Positions 9,128-18,345 of a DNA stretch of 64,000 bases are shown here, one piece after another; the first letter of the stretch is position 1; each line of letters starts with the position of its first letter. The translations under genes and the position numbers were made by a program. The notes under the pieces were generated by a model. The model worked only from the letters and a program-made list of their open reading frames with translations. It had not been told where the DNA came from and did not search any database. This DNA comes from Chloropicon primus. Taxonomy: Eukaryota; Chlorophyta; Chloropicophyceae; Chloropicales; Chloropicaceae. The stretch covers positions 62,001 to 126,000 of the forward strand of contig CP060769.1 in assembly GCA_023205875.1 (NCBI GenBank). The letters run 5' to 3'.

Positions 9128-11395
9128 ATGGCTTCGAGCGGCAGCTTGGTCGTCGCCCTGGGTTCCGTCCTGCTTCGGCGAAGGGCACTGGCGTGGAGCC
9201 ACCCTCTGGGATTAAACCTCCTCTCCTCGCACCACCACCACCACCAGTTGTACTCCTCGTCCTCGTCGTCCTCGTCGTCCTCGTCGTCGTCGTCGTCGTC
9301 GTCGTTGCGTAACATTGGGATCTCTGCGCACATCGACAGCGGGAAGACGACGCTGACGGAGAGGATCCTGTTCTACAGCGGGAGGATCAAGGACATTCAC
9401 GAGGTGAGGGGGAAGGACGGGGTGGGGGCGAAGATGGACTCGATGGAGCTGGAGAGGGAGAAGGGGATCACGATCCAGAGCGCGGCGACGTACTGCAGCT
9501 GGGGGGAGAACCAGATCAACATCATTGACACGCCGGGGCACGTGGACTTCACCGTGGAGGTGGAGCGAGCTCTCCGCGTCCTCGACGGGGCCGTCCTGGT
9601 GCTGTGCTCCGTCGGCGGGGTCCAGTCCCAGTCCATCACCGTGGACAGGCAGATGAAGAGGTACAGCGTGCCGAGGCTCGCGTTCATCAACAAGCTGGAC
9701 AGGTCCGGGGCCAACCCGGACAAGGTCATGGACCAGGTGAGGGACAAGCTGCGGCTGAACTGCGCGGCGGTCCAGGTCCCGATCGGGCTGGAGGACCAGC
9801 ACGAGGGCGTGGTGGACCTGGTGAACATGAAGTCGTACAGGTTCGAGGGGGAGAAGGGCGTGGACGTGGTGGAGAGCTCAGAGGTCCCGGAGGACCTGGC
9901 GGACAAGGTCTCGGAGGCGAGGGCCGCCCTGGTGGAGGCCCTCGCGGAGGTGGACGACGAGATCGGGGAGCTCTTCCTGGAGGACGTGCAGCCCACGGAG
10001 GACCAGATCAAGCAAGCGATCAGGAGGACCACCATCGCCAACCAGTTCGTCCCCGTGTTCATGGGGAGCGCCTACAAGAACAAGGGGGTGCAGAGGCTCC
10101 TCGACGGGGTCGTGGAGTACCTCCCCGCCCCCCACGAGGTGAGGAACATGGCCCTGGACGTCTCCAAGGCCGACGACGGGGAGGAGACGCCCGTCGAGCT
10201 GAACTCGGAGGACCCCTCCCTCCCCCTGGTCGCCATGGCCTTCAAGCTGGAGGAGGGGAGGTTCGGGCAGCTGACGTACCTCCGGGTGTACCAGGGCAAG
10301 CTGAAGAAGGGGGACTTCATCTACAACATCAACAACGGCAAGAAGCTCAAGGTGCCGAGGCTGGTCAGGATGCACTCCAACGAGCTGGAGGACATCACCC
10401 AGGCCCCGGCCGGGGAGATCGTGGCCATGTTCGGCGTGGAGTGCGCCTCGGGGGACACGTTCACGGACGGCAAGCAGCAGGTCGCGCTGAGCTCTATGCA
10501 CGTCGCGGACCCCGTCATGTCCCTCGCCATCACCCCCGTCAGCAGGGACGTCGGCACGCAGTTCAGCAAGGCCCTGAGCCGCTTCCAGAGGGAGGACCCC
10601 ACCCTGAGGGTCCACTTTGACTCGGAGACGGGGGAGACCATCATCAGCGGGATGGGGGAGCTCCACCTGGAGATCTACGTGGAGAGGATGAAGAGGGAGT
10701 ACAAGGTGGAGACGAGGACGGGCAAGCCCCGCGTCAACTTCAGGGAGACGGTCACCTCCAGGGCCAAGTTCGACTACACGCACAAGAAGCAGTCGGGAGG
10801 CCAGGGCCAGTTCGGCCGGGTCGTCGGCTACATCGAGCCCATCCCGGACTCCAAGGAGGTCGAGTTCGTCAACAACCTCGTGGGGAACAACATCCCGCCG
10901 GGTTTCGTGCCCCACATCGAGAAGGGGTTCAGGGAGGCCTGCAACGCGGGCTCCCTCATCGGCCACCCGGTGGAGGGTGTGAGGATCGTGATCGAGGACG
11001 GGGCGGCCCACGCCGTGGACTCGAGCGAGATGGCCTTCAAGCTCTGCTCCCTGTACGCCTTCAGGCAGGCGTACATGGAGTGCCAGCCCAGGATCCTGGA
11101 GCCCGTGATGAAGTGCGAGGTCAGGGCGCCCACCGAGTACCAGGGAGACGTCATCGGAGGCCTGAACCGAAAGAAGGGGGTCATCAACGACAACGTGCAG
11201 GAGCTGGACGAGGCCGTGATCGAGGCCCTCGTCCCCCTGAACAACATGTTCGGCTACTCCACGGAGCTCAGGAGCATCACCCAGGGCAAGGGCGAGTTCA
11301 CCATGGAGTACTCGAACCACGCCATCGTTTCCATGGACGTGCAGCAGGAGCTCACCAAGTCGTACGAGAAGAAGAGGAGCTCCGGAAACAAGTAA
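9128..11395 (+). CDS. GFM1: elongation factor G, mitochondrial (EF-G1)
   Basis: The protein is a 755-residue translational GTPase that moves tRNA-mRNA through the mitochondrial ribosome. G1 (AHIDSGKTT, about residue 66), switch I region ([12 protein letters not shown]), G3 (DTPGHVDF), G4 (NKLD) and G5 (GSAYKNKG) are all present. The later EF-G domains follow, including the [10 protein letters not shown] stretch of domain IV. An N-terminal Arg-rich presequence ([16 protein letters not shown]) and then His and Ser runs precede the GTPase domain, which fits mitochondrial import. I chose ATG 9128 because the upstream in-frame ATG at 9017 lies in the tRNA-flank repeat and adds residues without homology. 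Codon use is strongly biased (AGG, CTC, GTC). It is a single exon, with the stop followed by an AT-rich tail. Confidence 0.95.
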   Translation: MASSGSLVVALGSVLLRRRALAWSHPLGLNLLSSHHHHHQLYSSSSSSSSSSSSSSSSSLRNIGISAHIDSGKTTLTERILFYSGRIKDIHEVRGKDGVGAKMDSMELEREKGITIQSAATYCSWGENQINIIDTPGHVDFTVEVERALRVLDGAVLVLCSVGGVQSQSITVDRQMKRYSVPRLAFINKLDRSGANPDKVMDQVRDKLRLNCAAVQVPIGLEDQHEGVVDLVNMKSYRFEGEKGVDVVESSEVPEDLADKVSEARAALVEALAEVDDEIGELFLEDVQPTEDQIKQAIRRTTIANQFVPVFMGSAYKNKGVQRLLDGVVEYLPAPHEVRNMALDVSKADDGEETPVELNSEDPSLPLVAMAFKLEEGRFGQLTYLRVYQGKLKKGDFIYNINNGKKLKVPRLVRMHSNELEDITQAPAGEIVAMFGVECASGDTFTDGKQQVALSSMHVADPVMSLAITPVSRDVGTQFSKALSRFQREDPTLRVHFDSETGETIISGMGELHLEIYVERMKREYKVETRTGKPRVNFRETVTSRAKFDYTHKKQSGGQGQFGRVVGYIEPIPDSKEVEFVNNLVGNNIPPGFVPHIEKGFREACNAGSLIGHPVEGVRIVIEDGAAHAVDSSEMAFKLCSLYAFRQAYMECQPRILEPVMKCEVRAPTEYQGDVIGGLNRKKGVINDNVQELDEAVIEALVPLNNMFGYSTELRSITQGKGEFTMEYSNHAIVSMDVQQELTKSYEKKRSSGNK

Positions 11396-11544
11396 GGCGA
11401 AGACTGACGACGACGACGAGCCAAAAAAAATAGAAACAATTTTTATTCTTTATTTTTTCAAACTCGCAAACAGACTCTTGCACAGAGAAAAGACAAAAAA
11501 CCCTCCCGAAAACGATTAAATACTCCCTCGCCCTCGCCCCCTCC

Positions 11545-12117
11545 TCAGTGGATGTCCATGAACCTGTCGATGAGGACGGAAAAGGCCGCCACGGTGGCGC
11601 AGCCGAAGCACATGGCCTTGGGTCCCGCCTGGTAGGCCAGCGCCCCCCCCGTGAAGCAGCCCGCGGCCGCGCTGTTGTACACGTCGTGCTTCGCCCTGAA
11701 CGACTCGATGACGCACTCCGAGCCCGAGTACACCATGCCGAAGCCCCCAAAGCCCTTGGCGTAGGACCAAGACCTCGCCCGAAGGTGGGTGAGGGACTGC
11801 CTCAGCGCGGCGGGCTGGAAGGCCGCCCTCATCTGCTGCCTCAGCGTCTGGTTCTCCGTGACGGCGAGGGAGGCGTTCGGGTCGCTCGCCCCGAAGGCCG
11901 CGCCGAAGAGGGCGCCCATAACCCCCCCGAGAGCCCCCGCGATCACGGACTTCACCGGGCAGCTGTCCCAAAACTGCGCGGCAAGTATCTGCTCCGGCGT
12001 CGGCAGCACCACTGGCTCGTACGCCTTCCTCTGGAGCACTGGGAGGCCGTTCAACCCCCCGCTCGACGTGCTGACCGCCGTCCCCTCCCCTTCGTCCTTC
12101 CTCTCCTCTCCGCTCAT
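11545..12117 (-). CDS. TIM22: mitochondrial carrier translocase subunit TIM22
   Basis: The protein has 190 residues and a Tim17/Tim22/Tim23 domain from about residue 45 to the end: SVIAGALGGVMGALFGAAFG, then YAKGFGGFGMVYSGSECVIESFRAKHD, then a Gly/Ala-rich last pair of helices. It forms the inner-membrane channel that inserts carrier proteins. The conserved Cys residues around the second and third helices (SECVIE, AAGCFTGG) are present. The start is ATG 12117; the five codons upstream lack an ATG. It is convergent with EF-G, with stop codons about 150 bp apart. Confidence 0.9.
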   Translation of the reverse strand: MSGEERKDEGEGTAVSTSSGGLNGLPVLQRKAYEPVVLPTPEQILAAQFWDSCPVKSVIAGALGGVMGALFGAAFGASDPNASLAVTENQTLRQQMRAAFQPAALRQSLTHLRARSWSYAKGFGGFGMVYSGSECVIESFRAKHDVYNSAAAGCFTGGALAYQAGPKAMCFGCATVAAFSVLIDRFMDIH

Positions 12118-12943
12118 ACCACGACGACCCAAACGCGTTCCTCCGAATCAATCCAACACCTTTCCCTTCTCCCTCCGTGGCCGCCGAACACCTCACCTCA
12201 AGTTCTCGACCCGCGTTGGGTCAAAACGTGGTCAAATCCTTCGACCAACCTATCGACCGAAAGATAAAAACAATCTCGTTCGATCTCCCTCCCCCTCCCT
12301 CCTCCTCAACACCTTTCTCTCCCTCCCCTTGGACCTCAAAGTCCAACTCTTCCGTCGCACCACGCGCCCGATCCCGATCGTTCCGTCTGGCTTTCGTTTC
12401 GTCGTTCGGCTGCGCGATATGGAAATATTTATGACATTCCCATATGGAAATGGTATAACATTTCCGCCCCCCGGGTTAATGGATAAGGCCATTCCAATTC
12501 GTGGCGAGAAAAGTGTCGGCGGAGGAGAGGGAGAGGGTAAGAGGGGATGGCTTCATCGATTGGATAACACACACACATATATACACATATACACACAGGG
12601 GTCACACCAACAGTGTTGTCTTCTTCTTCTTCCGCTCTTTCGAATGAGCCCTCGCTCGAAGGAAACGGACAAGGGTGCTGACTCTCCGAGTTTTGTTTTG
12701 GTTTTGGTTTTGGTTTTGGTTTGTTTGGATTCATCTCTCTCTCTCTCTCTCTCTCTCCTGGACTAGAGTTTGAGGTAAGGGACTTTGGCATCGGCGGGTC
12801 ACACCAACACAACTGGAAGCGAGCGCCTTCTTCTTCCGCTCTTTCGAACGAGCCGTCGGGTGCTGACTCTCCGAGTTTTGTCTTTGTTTCATCATCAACC
12901 ACCCAGTTGAGAAGGAAGGCATCGCTATCGCTATCGCTATCGT
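12118..12943. promoter_or_regulatory. divergent leader TIM22/RPL15 with duplicated dyad motif
   Basis: The interval contains two diverged copies of a leader segment starting ggtcacaccaaca (about 12599 and 12797). Both carry the dyad motif: CTCTTTCGAATGAGCC plus CTCGCTCGAA at 12635-12662, and a shortened copy at 12839-12860. Possible splice donors lie before each (GTAAGAG at 12537, GTAAGGG at 12775). Runs of (TTTTGG)n, (CT)n and (ATCGCT)n complete the interval. An AT-rich stretch with two CATATGGAAAT words lies at 12417-12465. Confidence 0.55.
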
Positions 12944-13603
12944 ATGATGAACGCGGCTGCGAAGGTGAGGGTGGGGAGGGCGTTGGTGCACCCGAGAACG
13001 TGCCGGTCCTCCTCCATGGTGGTGGTGCGCGCGGCGACGGAGGCGGCCAAGGAGGGTGAGACGGAGGAGAGGTTCAGGCTGAACAACCTGAGTCCTGCGC
13101 CTGGGTCGAAGAGGGCGAAGAAGAGGATCGGCCGCGGGTACGGGGCCGGCCAGGGAGGAAGCGCGGGGAAAGGTATGAGGGGCCAGAACGCGAGGAGCGG
13201 AGGAGGAACCAGGCCGGGGTTCGAGGGAGGACAGAACCCTCTGTACAGGAGGCTGCCCAAGCTCAAGGGAATAGCAGGAGGCATGGGCGCGGGCGTGAAG
13301 GACTACAACGTCGTCAACGTCGGCGTCCTGAGCGAGAACTTTGCGGAGAACGAGGAGGTCACGCTCGAGGCTTTGGCGGAGAAGAGGGTCATCGACGTGA
13401 GCGGCAGGGAGAGGAGCCTGCCCCTCAAGGTCCTTGGCGACGGCGAGATCGACAAGAAGCTCGTCGTCAAGGCGGTTGCCTTCTCCAAGTCCGCCTCGGA
13501 GAAGATTGCCGCGGCGGGTGGCGAGGTCGTGACCCTCCCAGGGAGGAAGAAGTGGACCAGAGCGGAGCACGAGGCCAGCAAGAAGGCCCAGGGAGACTCC
13601 TAA
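12944..13603 (+). CDS. RPL15: 50S ribosomal protein L15, plastid
   Basis: The protein has 219 residues. After a basic, Ser-rich N-terminal extension of about 35 residues (transit-peptide-like), the bacterial-type uL15 body starts at LNNLSPAPGSKRAKKRIGRG. It continues with the glycine-rich GAGQGGSAGKGMRGQ segment and PGFEGGQNPLYRRLPKLKG. The C-terminal part carries the KIAAAGGEV strand typical of uL15. This bacterial form with a leader points to plastid (or less likely mitochondrial) targeting. The start is ATG 12944. Confidence 0.9.
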   Translation: MMNAAAKVRVGRALVHPRTCRSSSMVVVRAATEAAKEGETEERFRLNNLSPAPGSKRAKKRIGRGYGAGQGGSAGKGMRGQNARSGGGTRPGFEGGQNPLYRRLPKLKGIAGGMGAGVKDYNVVNVGVLSENFAENEEVTLEALAEKRVIDVSGRERSLPLKVLGDGEIDKKLVVKAVAFSKSASEKIAAAGGEVVTLPGRKKWTRAEHEASKKAQGDS

Positions 13604-13806
13604 ATATATCTGTACCGTATACCTTTGCTTTTTCGAAGAAGATGCGCAAGACGACGAGGTGGGGACGACGATTGATCCCCTTCCCAGACCCCTCCACCTC
13701 TCTCCGTCTTCGGCTCTTCTTCGTCTTCTTCGTAAAAAAGGAAAGTAAAAAATTACACAATTTAGTTCATCATCATCATCATCATCTACCTGCTGACGTT
13801 CGTCGT

Positions 13807-14930
13807 TCAAGACATGTCCATGGCGGTCGCGGTGGTCTCGACGGTGACCTGGGTCTCCAGGGAGGGCACCGGGAGGTCCTTGGACTTGAGGACGGGCGTG
13901 GATCCAATCTTGAAAGGAGCAGGGACCGCCGTGAAGGTTCTTGGGTTCGGCATGTCTATGTTTCTCAGGTACTCTGCGCCGTCCGCGGTGATGACGCACA
14001 AGTCAACGTTGGATCCGGAGCCCAAGTCGTTGAAAATGCCGGCCCGGATCGCCCGCTTCGTCAGCTCCATCGCTTCCTCCTTCGTCATGTCCTCCTGAGC
14101 AGGCCAAAAAACAAAAAAAAACACGAAGAGATTTGTGGGTGAGCGACTGCTCCTCCCAGAGAAAAAAAGAGAGGCGCAAAAGGCCTCCGCCTCGTACTCA
14201 CCTTGTACCCGGACTCGTAGACGGCCATGGCGTTCAGGGAGCCACTGCCCATGGTGCAAAACGGCAGGGCGTCCGTGGAACCGTGAGGGAACACCGTGAA
14301 GAGGTGTGGCCCCTTGCAGTCCACTCCCCCAAGCACGAGTGCGGCCGAGATGTAACCCTGGTACCTGAAGAGGTGGCTCTTGAGCAAGGTCAAGCTCGTG
14401 ACCACCCGAGACTCTCTCCCCGTCCTGAACCTGTGAAGCTCCAACTGCGAGCTGATCATGCCGGTGACGTTCTCGGTATCCGCAGCCGTTCCGGCGCCAC
14501 AGCAATAGATGTTCGGGGCCATGAAATGAATCTTCTCGCAGTTCTTGTCCGCCACGGTCTCCCCCGCGGTTGACCTCGTGTCCGCACCCAGAACGACACC
14601 ATCCTTCACGGCCCAAGGAAAAGGAACAGGGCGACGAAGAAGACAAAAGCAAAGAGGTAGAGGTTTCGTCGTCAGTCCTCCGAACGCGGCAGCGGGACGA
14701 GCAGCAGCAGCAGGAGGAGGAGAAGGAAAAGAAGAAGAACAAGAAGGAGAACAAGAAGGAGGAGGAGGACCTCCTGTCCTCGTGATCGGACATACCTTGA
14801 AGACGACTCCGCAAATGGTGGTTCCCGTGGACCAAGGCTTGAGCGTCTTCAGTCCCTGCTTCTCCAACCAGTCGTTCCTCTTGCACAGGTCGAAGTCAAA
14901 CCCCTGAGGCTTCCTCTCACTCGCTAACAT
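13807..14930 (-). CDS. PSMB7: 20S proteasome subunit beta-2 (beta type-7)
   Basis: The gene has three exons, 14796-14930, 14202-14603 and 13807-14094. All junctions are phase 0 with GT-AG ends, and the product is 274 residues. The propeptide ends at STG and the mature enzyme starts at Thr37 (TTICGVVFK across the first junction), the catalytic nucleophile of the trypsin-like site. GADTRSTAG (Asp17 equivalent), the Lys33 equivalent in NCEKIHF and [16 protein letters not shown] follow. The C-terminal extension found in beta-2 subunits ([18 protein letters not shown]) is present. It works in the 26S proteasome, in nucleus and cytosol. The length is close to the usual 277. Confidence 0.95.
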
Positions 14931-15752
14931 ACTCCCCTCCTCTTCGTGGTCGCGCTCCGATCGCTTGTTCTGATCCACCCACCCCCACAAAACAAAAAAC
15001 AAAAAACAAAAAACAACCTTTCCTTGGCGTCGCCTCCGCGTCCTCCAAAAAAAAAAACGTCTCGTTTGATCACTCCCCTCCCGCCGTCGTCGTCCTCCTC
15101 CTCGTCGTCGCCGCCGTCGTCGTCGTCGTCGTCGTCGATCGATCGATCGCTTCTCTCTGTTTCTTCTTCTGTTTTTTTTGTTTTTTTTTTGTGATCGATC
15201 GCTCGATCGCTCGATCGGCTTTTGGTTTAGGGTTTGGCGGCCTGGAGGGATCGAGAGAGAGGTAAGTTCGGTTTTGGCGCGCGTGAGGGTCCTCGCGGAC
15301 GGAGGAGAGGGACAAGGAGGGACTTGTGGTGGTCGGCGGTCTTTCCAACGACCCCTCGCTCGAAAGATTTGGACCTTTGGGGAGGACAAGACGACTGAAA
15401 AATGAAACTTCCTTCCGCTTGGACTCGGGTTTGGTTTCGTCGTGCATTGCCACGCGAAGAGGTGAGTGGAGAGGGGATCGAAACGCGGAAGGGGCGTAGC
15501 AGGGATTCCTCCTCGTATCGCGATCTTTCGTTTGAGCCGTCGCTCGAAGCGAACGAGGCTCGGAGGAGGACTGAACCCTAACAATGACTTTGTTTTGTCT
15601 TTTGCTGGGTCATCATCATCATCATCATCATCATCACCATCACCATCATAATCATAATCACCATCACGCTTTTGTTTTGTCCTTTTTCTTTTGTTGTTGT
15701 TGTTGGTCGGCCAGGCGCAGGGGAGGACGGCTAGTGTTAGGTACTGTTCACG
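14931..15752 (+). promoter_or_regulatory. divergent leader PSMB7/COPZ with two donor-plus-dyad units and telo-box-like words
   Basis: Two units each hold a splice donor followed by the dyad motif. Unit one has GTAAGTT at 15262 and its motif at 15341-15371 (CTTTCCAACGACCCCTCGCT then CGAAAG). Unit two has GTGAGTG at 15462 and its motif at 15523-15555. A good acceptor (gcgcag) ends at 15720, giving a 259-nt leader intron from 15462. Telomere-like TTTAGGGTTT lies at about 15226 and AACCCTAAC at about 15575. GATC and CAT microsatellites are also present. Confidence 0.55.
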
Positions 15753-16310
15753 ATGGTTGCCGACGGGAAGAGCAACTGCATGCCGATGGTGAAAGCCATG
15801 ATCGTGTTGGACTCTGAGGGGAAGAGAATAACCGTGAAGTATTACACAAAGGAGTGGGCGAGTTCTGTCAAGGAGCAGAGTAACTTCGAGAAGAGCTTGT
15901 TCACCAAGACGTGCAGGACGAATGCAAGGGGCGAGGCCGAGATCATCATGTTCGACAACCACGTCATCGTGTACAAGTTTATAGCCGACGTGTTCTTCTA
16001 CATCGTGGCGAGCCCGGAGGAGAACGAGATAGCCATGGCGCAGGTCCTGGCTGCCCTGACGGAATCCACCTCGATACTCTTGAGGAGCAACGTGGAGAAG
16101 AAGTCGGTCTTGGAGAACATCGACTTGGTGCTGATTGCGATGGACGAGATAGTGGACGGAGGAATAATATTTGAGACGGATGCCCAACAAGTAGCGAGCA
16201 GGGTGACCATGAGAGGGAAGGACGACGGTTTCGGCTCCCTGTCGGACCAAACGCTGAGCCAGGCGTTCGCCAGCGCCAAGGAGCAGTTCTCGAAGCACAT
16301 GCTCCGATGA
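15753..16310 (+). CDS. COPZ: coatomer subunit zeta
   Basis: The protein has 185 residues covering a complete longin-type zeta-[23 protein letters not shown] at the N-terminus, then FEKSLFTKT and the [20 protein letters not shown] strand-helix. The C-terminal half reads [20 protein letters not shown], with [12 protein letters not shown] near the end. It is the small subunit of the F-subcomplex of COPI and helps recruit the coat to Golgi membranes. It is a single coding exon; the leader upstream appears to be spliced. Confidence 0.95.
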   Translation: MVADGKSNCMPMVKAMIVLDSEGKRITVKYYTKEWASSVKEQSNFEKSLFTKTCRTNARGEAEIIMFDNHVIVYKFIADVFFYIVASPEENEIAMAQVLAALTESTSILLRSNVEKKSVLENIDLVLIAMDEIVDGGIIFETDAQQVASRVTMRGKDDGFGSLSDQTLSQAFASAKEQFSKHMLR

Positions 16311-16441
16311 TGAGGGTTTTTTGGATATGTCCTTCTTTTGTAACGAATTTGGCTTCTTATACAACATATACTTTACGATCCATTATTTTTTCCTTCCTTT
16401 GTGTGTGCGTATGTTACAAGTCTGTTTCTGTCCTCAGCCCG

Positions 16442-17377
16442 TCATCCCTTGTGAGACTTCATGTACTCGCGGACCTCGGGGTGATCCTTCATCCTGCAGA
16501 TATCACCCAAGTCGATCATCCTTTGCTGTATGAAGTCCAAAACTTTCTTCATCTCGTTCTCCTTGGGCTTGCTCATCCCAATCGTAACGCAGCGGCTGAA
16601 GATGTTGTGGATCGCCATCTTCGCCTCGCCTTGCTCCCTCTTCTTCTCCATGATCTGGCTCTCCTTGTAGAGCTGAGCCTGCTCCAGTTTCTCGTTCTCT
16701 AACCGAAGCTGGTCGCTCAGCTGCTGGTACTGGGCAATCTTGGACGTGATCAAAAGCATCTTCTTCTCGGCGTCTTTCATGTACGTGTTCAGCTCGATCC
16801 TCCTCTCCTCCGCTGCCTTCAAGCCTTCCTCCACGGAGGCGCCAAGGTCGCTGTTCGATGCCTGGAGCGTCGCGTGGCGCCTGAGAATGTCGTTCACCTC
16901 GTGGAAGTCCTCCGAATACTCTAAGAGCCTCTCCAGGTACGCGTCGTACACCAAGAGCTTGTTCAGGGTGTGAGTGATTTGCTCCTTCTTCTCGCTCTGC
17001 TGCTGGAGCTCCTGCCTCAACGCGATGATCTCCTGCTCCTTTTGCTTGCACGCATTGATCTCGTCCCTCTCCTTCTTCATGGCTCTGGCACGCTTCACAT
17101 CGTTCTCCTTGACGAACTTTTCGAAGTGGACCACACTCTCCCTGATTTTCTGTTGCTTCTCCGCCAGCTCCTTCTCCTTCTCGTTGCACTTTCGCATCCT
17201 TTGCTCAAACTCGCGCTTCTTGCGCAGCAACTCGCTCTGGACGTCCTGCATCTTCTTCTGCTTCTGCAACAGAAGCGTCGACTGAGAGTCGGTCATATCA
17301 TAAGCGTGAGGGGCCTCAATGGCCGCCTCGTAGTTCTCGTTACCCAACTGGGTAAGGAAAGCTTGGGCTTGCGGCAT
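16442..17377 (-). CDS. CFAP73/CCDC42-family ciliary coiled-coil protein
   Basis: The protein has 311 residues, almost entirely coiled coil. It includes a DUF4200-type region (LLLQKQKKMQDVQSELLRKK, then ...KIRESVVHFEKFVKEND) typical of CCDC42/CFAP73. In Chlamydomonas the family member FAP73 (MIA2) belongs to the modifier-of-inner-arms complex that regulates dynein I1. The start is ATG 17377 (MPQAQAFLTQLG); upstream in-frame codons lack an ATG. It sits next to an orphan gene and DNAI1, so neighbours support a ciliary role. Which paralogue it is (CCDC42 versus CFAP73) cannot be settled by eye. Confidence 0.8.
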   Translation of the reverse strand: MPQAQAFLTQLGNENYEAAIEAPHAYDMTDSQSTLLLQKQKKMQDVQSELLRKKREFEQRMRKCNEKEKELAEKQQKIRESVVHFEKFVKENDVKRARAMKKERDEINACKQKEQEIIALRQELQQQSEKKEQITHTLNKLLVYDAYLERLLEYSEDFHEVNDILRRHATLQASNSDLGASVEEGLKAAEERRIELNTYMKDAEKKMLLITSKIAQYQQLSDQLRLENEKLEQAQLYKESQIMEKKREQGEAKMAIHNIFSRCVTIGMSKPKENEMKKVLDFIQQRMIDLGDICRMKDHPEVREYMKSHKG

Positions 17378-17530
17378 CTTGCTCTCTGCTCTACGACTCG
17401 TTCCTTCTCTCTCGTAGCACCTTTCCTTCTGCACAACACAGGACTCTCGCCTCCAGTCCTCCTGCCAGGTGACCAAGACCAATATAGGTTGTTCCTATTC
17501 TACCTCAGAGGAGGGGTCAAACACCTCCCC

Positions 17531-18006
17531 CTAGACGCACAAAAAGAGAGCCTCGTCCCCAGGGAAAACCTTCTCCTTTGGGATGCACAACCACCTCACG
17601 AAGACACCGCCAGCACTGCTTGCCACTCCTGTGGGACTCGGCGTGATATAGTAATAGGTTCTGGCCTTCCCGAAGCTCTCGAAGGGCTCGTCCTCGTCCC
17701 AACGTTCAAGTGGTGGCACCTCAAGATTTCTATTTCTGCCAGTGACATGAATTCTACCTGAAAAAGAAGAAAAAGGGCCCAAGACAGGATCTTGGGCTCG
17801 TGTTCTATACGAAGGATTTCCGTGGAAGACGCCATTGGCAAGATTTCGCCGATGACGCGGTTGTGTATTTCAGATTTCACTTTCTCTGACTTTTCCGAAA
17901 GTGGAATGTTCTCTTGCGAAGGGTTTGGCACAGGCATCGAAATCACCCCGCTCCGTTCTCCAAGTTTTCCAAAGTTGAAATTTGTTCGGCCTTCTTCGAC
18001 ACGCAT
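17531..18006 (-). CDS. unrecognised two-exon protein in the ciliary cluster
   Basis: Exons 17811-18006 and 17531-17757 join across a 53-nt GTATAG...TTTTTCAG intron. The frame is kept in phase 1 and the total is 141 codons (140 residues). The product has an N-terminal polar segment, SEIHNRVIGEILPMASSTEI, and a C-terminal half with VPPLERWDEDEPFESFGKAR and YYYITPSPTG. It has no transmembrane helix or known motif. It lies between CFAP73-like and DNAI1, so a ciliary or centriolar function is possible by context only. Confidence 0.6.
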
Positions 18007-18345
18007 TTGGTCAAACAGGAGGGTTCAAAGGGGTTTAGGCCCCCCATCATCACGAGGTCACTGTGAGGCTTCCCTTGGGGCAACAAGGAGTCCTTGAATT
18101 CCTTTCCTTCCCTTGCCTTGCCTTGCCTTGCTTTGCTTTGCTTTGCTTGGAACGCACCGACACTTGTGAGGCCCAGGAAGGAAGGTTGCTCTCCTTCTTC
18201 TCACTTGTCTCTGTCTCTCTGTCTCTGCGTGTGTGGGCGCGAGATAGAATTTATATGTTCTTCATACCTTGTGGAGCTTGTTGCTGAAGTGTTGGAGAAG
18301 CAGAGAGCGAGCGAGGGAACCGGGTTTTTTGTTTTGTAGCAAAAG
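18007..18345. other. divergent spacer orphan gene/DNAI1
   Basis: This region separates the two divergent genes. It has repeated CCTTG/CTTTG words at 18105-18150 and a (CT)n tract near 18205-18230. No reading frame or known site is recognised. Confidence 0.5.

Noticed and set aside
9878-11320. 480-residue minus-strand open frame
   Set aside because: It is antisense to the mitochondrial EF-G. It stays open because of that gene's strong third-position bias and has no homology of its own.
12417-12480. AT-rich partly palindromic stretch as a small RNA gene
   Set aside because: The repeated CATATGGAAAT words do not form a tRNA or a recognisable snRNA, and no promoter boxes are seen.
14085-16367. 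760-residue minus-strand open frame
   Set aside because: It runs antisense through COPZ and its leader and then through an exon and introns of the proteasome gene. The real product is the three-exon beta-2 subunit.
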